Shown in pieces: positions 26,273 to 34,971 of a stretch of DNA of 64,000 nt. The DNA is taken from assembly GCF_003112775.1 (NCBI RefSeq), contig NZ_BFCH01000017.1, positions 124,001 to 188,000 of the forward strand, written 5' to 3'. A program made the position numbers and the translations under genes. This DNA is from Mycobacterium montefiorense. GTDB taxonomy: Bacteria > Actinomycetota > Actinomycetes > Mycobacteriales > Mycobacteriaceae. Below the pieces are notes generated by a model. That model made no database searches. It had not been told where the DNA came from and worked only from the letters and a program-made list of their open reading frames with translations. How positions within the stretch are numbered: the stretch's first letter is position 1; every line of letters begins with the position of its first letter.

Positions 26273-29200
26273 CTAATCCATTGCCTGGGCCCGGACGATA
26301 TGTCCTTCGAAGCCAAGGGAATTCGCCATTGCGCGATAGCGGTCGCGATAGTTGCGATACGCGACGTCGTCGCCGTGGGCCTGGGCCATCGCCGCCCGCA
26401 TCGATAGCAGCCATAGGTCATACATGACGAATCCTGGTTCGGTCGGAACAGCCGCGAGTCGATCGATAGCCGCCTGTGCTTGCGGGCGGTCCGCCGGGCG
26501 GCTTCTGCGCAGTAGCGCTGTCACCAGCGCCTCGGTGGTAGCTCCGAGAGTCACCAGGTCTGTCCTGGAGTATTGCTCCTCGACGCTAGTGCGTAATAGT
26601 TCGATCGCGCTGTCGGCATCGCCGGTACGCAACTTCTCGTTGCCGATAAAGAAGTTCACCAGCGTGGCCGCTCCCAGCGTGAAACGCTCCTGCAGGGCGG
26701 CTTCGCGGGCCGCGGCAAGCAGGGTGAAAGCGTACTCGCGCTGGGCCCCGTCGCTGGTCACGACGGCGACACCATGTACGTACTGGGCGCAAGCGAGCGT
26801 GAGATCGTCGCCGGATCGTTCCGCGATCTCCAGCATCTCGGCCGTCTCCTGTACGGAGGCCGCGTCCGGCAACCAAACCCCGAGAGGAACCAGGTTGTAC
26901 TTGAACAGCAGCATGATCGCACGCAGGGAGGGTTCGAACGCGCGGACCATTCGCACGGCTTGATCGACGTCGGCCTTCCAGCCGGGGTCGCCGAGAAGGC
27001 AACGCGCACAACCCCGGAGCATGATTGCCCCCGTCAACGGGGAACCGATTATCAGATTGCCCTTGATGGCATCACCATCGGCCAGCTCGATCGCCCGTTG
27101 CGCGATGCGGATAGTTTCCGACATTTCGGCGCGCTGCAACTTCGTGGGCACCGCCGCGTACAGCAGCCCAAGAATCAACGTCGGGTCGCCGATCGAGTCG
27201 AGCAGGCTTTCGAGCTCGGAAGCCAACCGCGAGGCTTCGTCGAATCGGGCGTGAACGATGAGTGCAGGCAACCAGCCGGCCATGGCCATCGCCAGCGAAA
27301 CTTTGTCGCCGGCGACGGTGGCAAGGTCGCGCAGTTCGTCAAACCCGGTGTCGGCCATAGTGCCACCCGTCAGCCACGCGCTGGCGCAGAGCAGCGTCCG
27401 CGGGTTGATGCGCATTGCGTCGCGCTCGGCGTCGGCGTCTGGCAGACGGTCCGCGACATCGCGCGCGTGCCGCCAACTCGCCCTTGCTGCGGCGAGGTCG
27501 CGGTGGGTGAACCGCGTCCCCGCGCGCATGTACCAGTCGAACGCTGCGTGGAGATTGCCCGCGGCTTTAAGGTGTTCGGCGATCAGCGCGGCGTTCTCAT
27601 CGGTCGATTCCGGTTCGCGCTGCTCGATCAAACTAGCCAGTCGCCCGTGCAGCTCGTCGCGATCCGATTTCAGTTGCGACTCATAGGCAACGAACCGAAT
27701 CAGCGGATGCCGAAACGCGTACTCGATCTTCGGGGTGAAGCCGACTTGGTCGATCAGCTCGCCCTTGACGAGCTCGTCGAGGATCGGGTCGACGCCCAGG
27801 GCGGTCACCAGGTCCGGGCTGAACCGTGATCCGATGACGGCGGCGGCGCACAGCGTGCGTTTGGCCGCGAAGCTGAGCCGGTCGATGCGGGCGGCGATGA
27901 CGGCGTGCAATGTGGGCGGGGCGGTGATGTCGGCGATCTCGCCTTGCAGCAGATAGGAACCGCGTTCGCCGCGAATGGAGCCCCGTTCGGCGAGGTCGCG
28001 CACGATCTCCTCGGCGAAAAACGGATTTCCGCCCGCACGTTCGGAGATGACTTCGGCGAGCCCCTGCACCGAAGCGTCGGTGCCGAGCAATTCGCCGATC
28101 AGCGCCACCGTTTGTCCGGTGTTCAGCGGGCGCAGGGCGATGGTCTGCGCGCCGGGGATGGCAGCCAGGGCGCCCTGATACTCGGGGCGGTACGTGATCA
28201 GCATCATCGAGCGGGTTTGCCGGATCACGGTCAGAAAGTCGGCCAGCATCGACTCGCTGACCTCGTCGATCCAGTGGGCATCCTCGATCACATACAAGGC
28301 CGACCCACGGCGATTGACCCATGCGGCATTGACCAGCGCCGTGAGGCGCCGCCGCCGGGCGTCACCCTCGATGCCCGGCGCCGCAACGGCCGGATCCGCA
28401 ATGCCGAGCAGGTCGTCGACGAGCCAGAGATCCTCGGCATCTGCATCTGGAAATTGGGATTCCAGCTCTGTGCGCGCGGCCTCGCCGCTAAGCCCGTCAA
28501 GCGCGAGTGCGGCACGCAGGAGTCCCGTCACCGCGTGGAAAGGGATGTCGCTGGTATGCGACTCGCAGTATGTGGTGAAGAGCTCCATGCCGCGACTTTT
28601 CGCCAATGCCGCCGATTCGCGGACGGTCCGGCTTTTGCCGATACCGGGTGGTCCAACCACACCGATGACGCATCCCGCCCCGCCGATTGCCTCGTCGAGA
28701 ATGCCCGCGATGGTGTTGAGTTCCCAGGTGCGCCCGACCAACTGCAGGTCTTTCCTGCGGCGGTGGTCGCTTGTAGCGGCGAGCAAGCGGCGAGCGGGCA
28801 CCGGGACCTTGGCTCCCTTGATGTACACAATTTCGGGCTCTGCAAGGGTCGTAGCGTCGTCGACCAACCGCGCCGTTGACTCGCTTAGCATCACTCCGCC
28901 GGGCGCCGCAGCCGACTCCATCCGCTGGGCCATTCCCACCTGCTCGCCTATAGCTGTGTAACCCAAAGCGCCAGAGCCGATCTCGCCGGCAATCACCTGG
29001 CCGGAGTTCAGTCCGACCCGCAGCTGCAGCTCGACCTGGTCTCGGTGTGCGACTTCGTCTGCAACATGCCCCGCCTCGTCCTGGATCCCCAGTGCTGCTA
29101 GACAGGCGCGAAAGGCATGATCTTCCAACGCAACTGGCGCGCCGAAGACTGCCATGATGCCGTCGCCGGTGAACTTGTCCACGGTTCCGCCGAATCGCTG

Positions 29201-29449
29201 TACCACCGCCGCCGCACGCTCGACAAGTTCACCCATGATCTCGCGTAGTCGCTCGGCACCCACCGCGGCGGCGATGTCCATCGAGTGCACGACATCGGCA
29301 AACAGCACCGTCACCTGTTTGTACTCGGCTGCCGCGGCTGAAGCCTGGATAGATGAACCGCACTCATCACAGAACTTGGCGGTGGACCGCAATTCGGCGC
29401 CGCATGACGGGCACGCCACCGTCGACGTCGTCACGTGAGCACCACCCAT
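26273..29449 (-). CDS. Class III cyclase domain/AAA-ATPase signalling protein
   Basis: About 1058 residues. Order: a zinc ribbon (CPSCGAEL and CDECG, residues 10-35), a class III nucleotide cyclase domain (about 43-215), an AAA/STAND ATPase with Walker A GPPGIGKSR (near 265) and ALYVIEDAHW as Walker B, then long helical TPR-like repeats. There is no C-terminal LuxR helix-turn-helix. The cyclase keeps both metal Asp residues (FADVV, FTGDG), but the segment IGEQVGMAQR has Gly where cyclases normally have the catalytic Asn, so activity is doubtful. The start is ATG 29449 or GTG 29434; the frame extends further upstream without support. It is probably a stress-sensing regulator. Confidence 0.86.
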   Translation of the reverse strand: MGGAHVTTSTVACPSCGAELRSTAKFCDECGSSIQASAAAAEYKQVTVLFADVVHSMDIAAAVGAERLREIMGELVERAAAVVQRFGGTVDKFTGDGIMAVFGAPVALEDHAFRACLAALGIQDEAGHVADEVAHRDQVELQLRVGLNSGQVIAGEIGSGALGYTAIGEQVGMAQRMESAAAPGGVMLSESTARLVDDATTLAEPEIVYIKGAKVPVPARRLLAATSDHRRRKDLQLVGRTWELNTIAGILDEAIGGAGCVIGVVGPPGIGKSRTVRESAALAKSRGMELFTTYCESHTSDIPFHAVTGLLRAALALDGLSGEAARTELESQFPDADAEDLWLVDDLLGIADPAVAAPGIEGDARRRRLTALVNAAWVNRRGSALYVIEDAHWIDEVSESMLADFLTVIRQTRSMMLITYRPEYQGALAAIPGAQTIALRPLNTGQTVALIGELLGTDASVQGLAEVISERAGGNPFFAEEIVRDLAERGSIRGERGSYLLQGEIADITAPPTLHAVIAARIDRLSFAAKRTLCAAAVIGSRFSPDLVTALGVDPILDELVKGELIDQVGFTPKIEYAFRHPLIRFVAYESQLKSDRDELHGRLASLIEQREPESTDENAALIAEHLKAAGNLHAAFDWYMRAGTRFTHRDLAAARASWRHARDVADRLPDADAERDAMRINPRTLLCASAWLTGGTMADTGFDELRDLATVAGDKVSLAMAMAGWLPALIVHARFDEASRLASELESLLDSIGDPTLILGLLYAAVPTKLQRAEMSETIRIAQRAIELADGDAIKGNLIIGSPLTGAIMLRGCARCLLGDPGWKADVDQAVRMVRAFEPSLRAIMLLFKYNLVPLGVWLPDAASVQETAEMLEIAERSGDDLTLACAQYVHGVAVVTSDGAQREYAFTLLAAAREAALQERFTLGAATLVNFFIGNEKLRTGDADSAIELLRTSVEEQYSRTDLVTLGATTEALVTALLRRSRPADRPQAQAAIDRLAAVPTEPGFVMYDLWLLSMRAAMAQAHGDDVAYRNYRDRYRAMANSLGFEGHIVRAQAMD

Positions 29450-29535
29450 CCAGGCCGGGCCACCCCAATTGCTAAGAATAGGCGGCTTACCGGCGGGAAG
29501 CGCGGATATTGATGCTTTGCCGGGCGTTCCGCGTG

Positions 29536-30840
29536 CTACCTCGAGAGCGCCGTGCTCCGAAGTTCGTGGTGCAGGTGACCGCCGTGCCAGACGGCCGTGC
29601 CGATGAATGGCGCCTGCAGGGTGGTGCCCAACTGACGGCGGTTGATGATCAGCCCACCGACGGCGATGGCGGCGTAGACGCCGCAGAGGACGAGCCGGTC
29701 CGGGGTCGAGCTGAGGGGGAACTGAACGACGAACAACACCAACAGCGCCCAGGCGGACATCCGGCTGAAGCGCAGCGCCAGGATCACGGCGACACCCATC
29801 AGCGTCTGGCTGGCCGTCAGCAAAACTTCCTCGATCTGGCGAGAGTCGAGCACCAGCGAGGAGCTGCCGCCGCCCAGCAGATGGGCCACCGGCAGCGAGC
29901 CGATCAACAGCGTCCACTGGTTGACCTTGGACGAAATCAGCGTGGCGATGGCCGCGGTGCCCTTGCCGCGGGCAGCGAAGATGATCGCGATGATGAACTC
30001 GGGTGCCTCAGAGGCTAACGGCGCGAGCCATTGCACCAGCAGGAATCGGTCGATGCCCAACTGGGTGCCGGCCGCGACGAGATTGTCGGCAAACGGTTTG
30101 GCGCACAACAGGATCACTGCCCCGGACATCGCGAACAGTCCGCCGACGACAACCCGGCGGCTCCGGTCGGACAGCTCGCCCAGCGCCGCGGCAGTACCGA
30201 CCAGGTCGGGTTCTTCGACGTCGCCGTGGCTGACCTTGTACAGGTAGAAGCCGAACCAGGCCAGCAGCGCCAACCCCAGCGCCAGGTGGATCTCGCCGCT
30301 GGCCGGTATCGCGAATGCGGCCACTCCGGAGATCAGCAGAAATCCGAGTTCGACGCGATTGGCGGGCTCGAGCGTCAGGCCGCGGATTTTGCCCGCACCG
30401 ACCCGGCGCGCCGCCATCATGCTGACCAGAACCACGACCGGCCACCCCAGACCCATCAACAGCCGGTTGGATCCGGTCATGTTGGCCGCCGCGTACTGCG
30501 TGTAATCCGGGTTATGGCCCGACACGTACGCGTAGTAGAGGTCGACGGCGTATTCGGGAAGCACCGCGACCAATGCGAGCACCGCGATTGCCAAGCCGCC
30601 GGAGACGTCGATCTGCGCGGCCTCGGCGGTCCACGCCAGCAGGAAGCTGGCTGACACGACGGCAGCTCCGAAGATCAGCAGGGCAGAGACCGGGTCTGGA
30701 TGCAAGCCGATAAGCCGGACCACGACCGCGGGCGCGATGAATAGCGCGGTGGTCACTGCCGAGCGGGAGAGAATTCGCCGCGACGAGCGGGGTGCCGTCG
30801 GAACCGAGGCGGCGGCGCTGTAAGTGGCGAGCATCGTCAT
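29536..30840 (-). CDS. Sodium/calcium exchanger family membrane protein
   Basis: A 434-residue polytopic protein with about eleven membrane segments. The two alpha-repeat signatures of cation/Ca2+ exchangers are present as ALVAVLPEYAVD in the first half and PLASEAPEFIIA in the second; the Glu residues in each are the expected ion ligands. It should move Ca2+ or a related cation against Na+ or H+ across the cytoplasmic membrane. It begins MTMLATY; the ATG four bases past GAAAG or the third codon may be used. It is divergent from the methyltransferase gene at 31108. Confidence 0.86.
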   Translation of the reverse strand: MTMLATYSAAASVPTAPRSSRRILSRSAVTTALFIAPAVVVRLIGLHPDPVSALLIFGAAVVSASFLLAWTAEAAQIDVSGGLAIAVLALVAVLPEYAVDLYYAYVSGHNPDYTQYAAANMTGSNRLLMGLGWPVVVLVSMMAARRVGAGKIRGLTLEPANRVELGFLLISGVAAFAIPASGEIHLALGLALLAWFGFYLYKVSHGDVEEPDLVGTAAALGELSDRSRRVVVGGLFAMSGAVILLCAKPFADNLVAAGTQLGIDRFLLVQWLAPLASEAPEFIIAIIFAARGKGTAAIATLISSKVNQWTLLIGSLPVAHLLGGGSSSLVLDSRQIEEVLLTASQTLMGVAVILALRFSRMSAWALLVLFVVQFPLSSTPDRLVLCGVYAAIAVGGLIINRRQLGTTLQAPFIGTAVWHGGHLHHELRSTALSR

Positions 30841-31002
30841 CTTTCACATCGGGTGTCGATCATGAATGGCTACCTGGCTCGCGGCCGTGACTTGACCTGC
30901 TTGCCAAAGATACCCGCTCTACCCCCGCCCAGCAACGTTGTGAGCACGCCAACCAAGTCCGTCAGTTCTGCTATATTTGCTGGCCAGAGCACCCAATCTC
31001 AA

Positions 31003-31022
31003 AAGTTAGGCGCAGCTAACTT
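31003..31022. promoter_or_regulatory. Perfect 7-bp inverted repeat upstream of the methyltransferase
   Basis: AAGTTAG and CTAACTT are exact complements around a 6-base centre. They lie in a 267-bp AT-richer gap between the divergent exchanger and methyltransferase genes, 85 bp before the latter. No T-run follows, so an operator or 5'-leader hairpin is more likely than a terminator. Nothing else is recognisable in this gap. Confidence 0.45.
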
Positions 31023-31107
31023 CAGATTTTGGCAAACCGATCTAGCGTTCTTGCGGGGACTCTGTGAGCTTTGGGATAGGTTCGGGGGAGTGTTCGGTGA
31101 CACCTCT

Positions 31108-31701
31108 ATGAAGCAACCGTGGAACATCAACACCCACTACGACGCATTGCTGGAGTCCGCGGTTCCGCGCGACGCGCGGCGAGTCCTCGACGTCGGATGT
31201 GGCGACGGCTTCCTCGCTGCGCGTCTGTCCCGCCGAATTCCGGACGTCGTCGCACTGGATCTCGACGGACCCGTGCTGCAACGCGCACAGCACCGGTTCG
31301 GGTCGGCGCCGGTCCGCTGGACGCACGGCGACGTCATGACGGCCGAGCTGCCCTGCTTCGATGCCGTGGTCTCGAACGCCGCCCTGCATCACTTGTCCGA
31401 CACCGGCGCGGCGCTGCGGCGACTGGCCGCCCTGGTGCGCCCCGGCGGCGCGCTCGGCGTGGTCACCTTTGTCCGGCCGTCGCTTCGAAACGGCCCATGG
31501 CACGTGACGTCGTGGGTGGCGTGCACCGTCGCCAATCGTGTCAACGGCAAGTGGGAGCACACTGCGCCGATCAAATGGCCGCCGGTGGCAACGTTGCACC
31601 AGCTGCGCTCCGACGTCCGCACGGCGCTTCCCGGCGCCAGTGTTCGCCGGCTGTTCTACGGTCGAGTGCTGATCAGGTGGGACAAGCCACGCAGCGGCTA
31701 G
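31108..31701 (+). CDS. SAM-dependent methyltransferase, Rv0089 type
   Basis: A 197-residue class I methyltransferase. Motif I is VLDVGCGDG (near residue 30), with a conserved acidic loop (ALDLD), HGDVMTAELP and NAALHH. The whole sequence, including MKQPWNINTHYDALL and WEHTAPIKWPP, matches my memory of M. tuberculosis Rv0089, which has been discussed as a BioC-like malonyl-ACP methyltransferase; that activity is reported knowledge, not read here. I use ATG 31108; the upstream extension is unsupported. Its last four bases overlap the convergent SDR gene. In M. tuberculosis the Rv0090 and Rv0091 genes follow directly, whereas here about 4.7 kb intervenes. Confidence 0.88.
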   Translation: MKQPWNINTHYDALLESAVPRDARRVLDVGCGDGFLAARLSRRIPDVVALDLDGPVLQRAQHRFGSAPVRWTHGDVMTAELPCFDAVVSNAALHHLSDTGAALRRLAALVRPGGALGVVTFVRPSLRNGPWHVTSWVACTVANRVNGKWEHTAPIKWPPVATLHQLRSDVRTALPGASVRRLFYGRVLIRWDKPRSG

Positions 31702-32447
31702 CGGTCCGGTCCCATCGCCACAACCGCGGCCTGTGTGAACAGTTCGACCGCCTGCTTACGCGTCAGCGACGCGATCATTTGTGCACCGGCGCGCATCATT
31801 TCGCCCGCCATCCAGGTCGGCCCATTGGTCAGATTCTCGAACGCCTCGGCAATGACCTCTTCCACCGGGCATGCGCCGGCCGGAATCTCGTCGGGTGAGC
31901 TGATGTTGCCGCGGCTGTATTCGAGTTCCCGCAGTGCGGGTGTGTTCGTCTTGCCGAGCATCAGACCGAGCACGTCGACGCCTTTGTCGTGCAGCTCGGC
32001 CCAGAGCGCCTCGGTGAAGACCATGTCGAATGCCTTGGATGCGCCGTACGCGACCATTGCGGGGGCGTAGTGGTGGCACAGCTGCATCGGCACCATGCAG
32101 TTGCGATGCACCATCGCCTCGGCGGCTTCAATCGAGTTATCAAGGAAATGCTGGTAAGTCGGGTCTGCGCCGGCGCAGTACACCAGGAAGCCGATCTCCA
32201 GATCCCCGGTGGCTTCGGCGATGGCGTTTGCCGCGTCCGGCTTGGCGAGATCGATGGCGAGCGTCCGGGTCTGGGCGCTCGTTTGGGATTCGATCTGAGC
32301 CGCAACCTGATCGAGTACCGCCTGGCGCCGCGCCAGTAACACGACATTGACGCCGCGTTCGGCGAGTCCGGTGGCGAAGGCGGCACCCAAGCCATCGGAG
32401 GCGCCGGCCACGACTGCCCACGGGCCGTATTTGGTTGCGAATGTCAC
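31698..32447 (-). CDS. SDR-family protein with an internal deletion removing the catalytic Ser strand
   Basis: A 249-residue SDR with cofactor motif AGASDGLGAA, YCAGA and YGASK. Between CHHYAPAM and VAYGASK the stretch that normally contains the beta-5 strand and catalytic Ser (about 22 residues, GGIVxxxS-type) is absent, in frame. The junction is near 32049-32056. ATGGTCGC-like sequence probably occurred at both ends of the lost piece, suggesting direct-repeat deletion. Enzymatic activity is doubtful. The GTG start follows AGGAG. It is the third gene of the unit beginning at 33925. Confidence 0.8.
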   Translation of the reverse strand: MTFATKYGPWAVVAGASDGLGAAFATGLAERGVNVVLLARRQAVLDQVAAQIESQTSAQTRTLAIDLAKPDAANAIAEATGDLEIGFLVYCAGADPTYQHFLDNSIEAAEAMVHRNCMVPMQLCHHYAPAMVAYGASKAFDMVFTEALWAELHDKGVDVLGLMLGKTNTPALRELEYSRGNISSPDEIPAGACPVEEVIAEAFENLTNGPTWMAGEMMRAGAQMIASLTRKQAVELFTQAAVVAMGPDR

Positions 32448-32465
32448 TTGAAAACTCCTGCTCGA

Positions 32466-32876
32466 TTATGGGCCGAATGTCGCGATGCGAACCTGGGTGA
32501 ACCTGCGTCGCGCGATGCGCCAGCCATCTGCGGTCCGGACGATCTCGTCATCGTAAAAGCCCCATGCGTTGACGCCGGATTGATTGTCGCCAAACATGAT
32601 TACCGCGTCGATGTAGGTACGGGCCGATGCTTTGTCGCCGTCGAGCGTGATGGCCTGGTTGGTCAAGCGGTGCAGGGTGTGGCCCGCCATCGCGTGCGTT
32701 TTGTCCATGAAGTCGGTGACCGCGTCCACACCTTGCCAGGTTCCGATCTCGCCGTAGTCGAGTTCGCAGTCGTCGGTGAACACGGTGCGGAACAAGGGCC
32801 AATCGCGACGATCGATCCCAGTCGCGTAGCGCACCAGCAGCTCGGAGATGTCCTGACGGTCGTCTCGTTCGGTCAC
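32466..32876 (-). CDS. SnoaL-like/NTF2-fold protein
   Basis: A 136-residue protein. It has the SnoaL_4-type opening DISELLVRYATGIDRRDW, then FTDDCELDYGEIGTWQG, and the C-terminal WRIARRRFTQV. Members are small-molecule isomerases, dehydratases or non-catalytic binding proteins. The GTG start overlaps the upstream dehydrogenase stop (GTGA), so translation is coupled. It probably acts on the product or substrate of the MDR dehydrogenase. Its own reaction cannot be read. Confidence 0.85.
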   Translation of the reverse strand: MTERDDRQDISELLVRYATGIDRRDWPLFRTVFTDDCELDYGEIGTWQGVDAVTDFMDKTHAMAGHTLHRLTNQAITLDGDKASARTYIDAVIMFGDNQSGVNAWGFYDDEIVRTADGWRIARRRFTQVRIATFGP

Positions 32877-33925
32877 GCGATGTCTCCGTTCGGATGGACC
32901 ACGATGCGCGGCGGTCCGTCGGACCGGCGGGCTTGATCGAGTGCACCGGGAACCTCGTCGAGGCCGATGACCATGCCGACGCTGGGAAGCGGATCCAGTT
33001 GCCCCGACGCGATGGCATCGAGCGTTCCGTACCAGTCCTGTGGATGCGGCCCGCCGCCGAATTGGATTGTGACGCCTTGGCGAGTCGCGGTGGTGATGTC
33101 CAGCGTGTCGCCGGTGTACCAGCCGCCGGCGCAGTAGATGCGAGTGGACATCTCGGCGGATTCGACGAGATTCTGGATCAGGCCGGCGGCACCGACGCAC
33201 TCGAATACGATTGCTGGGCCGGGCAATCCGCGTTCGGCGCGCACCTCCCGGAATGCGTCGAACGGCGAGCGCTCCGCGGGATCGACGACAACGTGCGCGC
33301 CGAAGCGGTCCTGGGCGAGTGCGCGACGGTCGGCCTTGTAGTCCGCCACGATGATCGGTTCGATGCCGCGAGATGCCAAGGCGGCGACGGCCGAGAGGCC
33401 GATCGCCCCCGCGCCGATGACGATGGCGATCTCGCCTTCTTGGAGATCTGCCGATCTCACGTAGAACTCGCCGACCGCGAAGGCATCGACCAGCGCGACG
33501 GCGTCGATGGCAACGTCACTCGAAACGGCTTTGGCTGCCGCCTCCGAAATTACCAGCAGCTCACTGAAACTCCCTTGCGCCTCAGGGTGCTGGCCGATGA
33601 TCCGTACACCGCCGGCGCCGCCGTCCACCAGGCGTATCGGGATCGACGTCACCCGGGTGCCCACGGTGAACTGATCCGAGCAGCCGGGCCCGTGCGCTAT
33701 CACCTCGCCAACGAATTCGTGACCGAGCACGATGTCGCGGTCCGTGTCGTACAACGAGCGTCCGGTCGGATCGTCGATCGCGAGTTCCGGGTGGTCCATG
33801 AAATGCACATCAGAGGCACAGATCGCGGTGCTCAGGGTGCGCAGCAACAGCTCACCGGGCCCGGGCTCGGGGTCGGCCGTCTCGCGGACCGTCAGCCGAC
33901 CGTCTCTCAAAACCACCGCGCGCAA
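32873..33925 (-). CDS. Zinc-type alcohol dehydrogenase (MDR superfamily)
   Basis: A 350-residue medium-chain dehydrogenase. Catalytic zinc ligands lie in AICASDVH and LGHEFVGE; the NAD loop is IGAGAIG followed by VADYKADRR. There is no cysteine cluster for a structural zinc, so it belongs to a subgroup without that site. It opens the operon dehydrogenase-SnoaL-SDR and is divergent from an IclR regulator, which probably controls it. The substrate is not evident. Residues 1-10 (MRAVVLRDGR) fit the family start. Confidence 0.86.
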   Translation of the reverse strand: MRAVVLRDGRLTVRETADPEPGPGELLLRTLSTAICASDVHFMDHPELAIDDPTGRSLYDTDRDIVLGHEFVGEVIAHGPGCSDQFTVGTRVTSIPIRLVDGGAGGVRIIGQHPEAQGSFSELLVISEAAAKAVSSDVAIDAVALVDAFAVGEFYVRSADLQEGEIAIVIGAGAIGLSAVAALASRGIEPIIVADYKADRRALAQDRFGAHVVVDPAERSPFDAFREVRAERGLPGPAIVFECVGAAGLIQNLVESAEMSTRIYCAGGWYTGDTLDITTATRQGVTIQFGGGPHPQDWYGTLDAIASGQLDPLPSVGMVIGLDEVPGALDQARRSDGPPRIVVHPNGDIA

Positions 33926-33943
33926 CGCGCCTGCCTCGTTTTC

Positions 33944-33981
33944 TCGAATAATCGACTTAATCTGTCGAATGTTCGCTATAA
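33944..33981. promoter_or_regulatory. Direct repeats and -10 element between MDR dehydrogenase and IclR genes
   Basis: TCGAATAATCGA (33944-33955) is repeated as TCGAATGTTCG (33965-33975), 21 bp apart, which is two helical turns on the same face. A TATAAC at 33976-33981 could be the -10 of the IclR gene. The arrangement fits an autoregulated divergent promoter bound by an IclR dimer pair. Inferred from sequence only. Confidence 0.5.
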
Positions 33982-34013
33982 CTGTAGGAACCCGATCACA
34001 AAGGAGTCAACCC

Positions 34014-34940
34014 ATTCGCGGATCCACCTCGGCCCCGACCGCGCGGGTGCTCGACGTTGTCGAGCTGCTGGCGCGGTCCGGAAACACGCGGATGCGCTTC
34101 TCCGACATCGTGCGTGAGCTCGACCTGACACAGGGGACGGTGCACGCGATCCTGAAGACGCTGTGCGATCGGGGCTGGGCGAGCCGGGATCCCGTCGCGA
34201 AGACCTTCTCACTGGGACCGGCGCTCGCCGTGGTTTCGGCTCAGATGGACAATGCCCGGCCGCTGACACACGCGGCGCGCTCGGCGGCACTGCGACTGTC
34301 AGGTGAGGTCGGCTACGCCGGATCGGTGGTTGAGCGATTCGGTGATTCGTTGGTAGTCACGGCTTTTGAAGGCAATCCGGCCACCCAGCCCGCGGGGATA
34401 CCCGGCGATCGCATCCCATATGCGCCGCCGTTCGGCGTCGCGCTGGCCGCGTGGGACACCGATGAAGAGCAGCGCGCCTGGATTCGACGCGGTGCCGGCA
34501 GCAACGCCGATCGCATCCAGCGCCTGGAACACATCTTGGCGCATACCCGCGAGCGTGGGTTCGACGTCGACTGGACAACGCCGGCGCTGGCTCAGGCGGT
34601 CCAGGTGGTCGGCACGTTGGACAGCGACCAGATGCCGACTCCAGTGCGCCACATTTTGGACCAGCTGCTCGTCGAATTCACCACCATCGGTTTCCTGTCC
34701 GACGACAACCCCGGGCGCCGGAAGCAACCCGTGGTGACTATCGCCGCACCGGTTTTCGACCACCGCGGCCATGTCGCCCTGATGGTTGCGGTGCATCCGC
34801 TGTCTCCGCTCAGTGCCCGGCAGATCCAGGTCATCGGGGTCAAGCTCACCAAGGAAACCACGGCGATCAGTGAAGCGCAGCAGCATCCGGAGGTAGTGGA
34901 CCTCGAGGAGCGCAGCGGCGCGCGTCGTCGCCGGGCCTAA
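34014..34940 (+). CDS. IclR family transcriptional regulator, possible AUU start
   Basis: About 308 residues. The N-terminal winged helix (ARVLDVVELLARSGNTRMRF through TQGTVHAILKTL) and the C-terminal ligand domain are typical for IclR. The ribosome site AAAGGAG (34000-34006) is followed at seven bases by ATT, in frame, giving IRGSTSAPTARV. No ATG, GTG or TTG occurs at that place; the next candidate is GTG 34047, which would cut into the first helix. An AUU start is rare and may indicate low, self-limited expression. It is divergent from the MDR dehydrogenase and followed by the MmgE/PrpD gene. Confidence 0.83.
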   Translation: MRGSTSAPTARVLDVVELLARSGNTRMRFSDIVRELDLTQGTVHAILKTLCDRGWASRDPVAKTFSLGPALAVVSAQMDNARPLTHAARSAALRLSGEVGYAGSVVERFGDSLVVTAFEGNPATQPAGIPGDRIPYAPPFGVALAAWDTDEEQRAWIRRGAGSNADRIQRLEHILAHTRERGFDVDWTTPALAQAVQVVGTLDSDQMPTPVRHILDQLLVEFTTIGFLSDDNPGRRKQPVVTIAAPVFDHRGHVALMVAVHPLSPLSARQIQVIGVKLTKETTAISEAQQHPEVVDLEERSGARRRRA

Positions 34941-34971
34941 GCTCGCGGGTGGCGGCGGAGGGCGAAAAGCG

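Noticed and set aside
29450..29917. 156-codon N-terminal extension of the cyclase/AAA protein
   Set aside because: It overlaps the exchanger gene's 3' end, is unrelated in composition and precedes the natural zinc-ribbon start.
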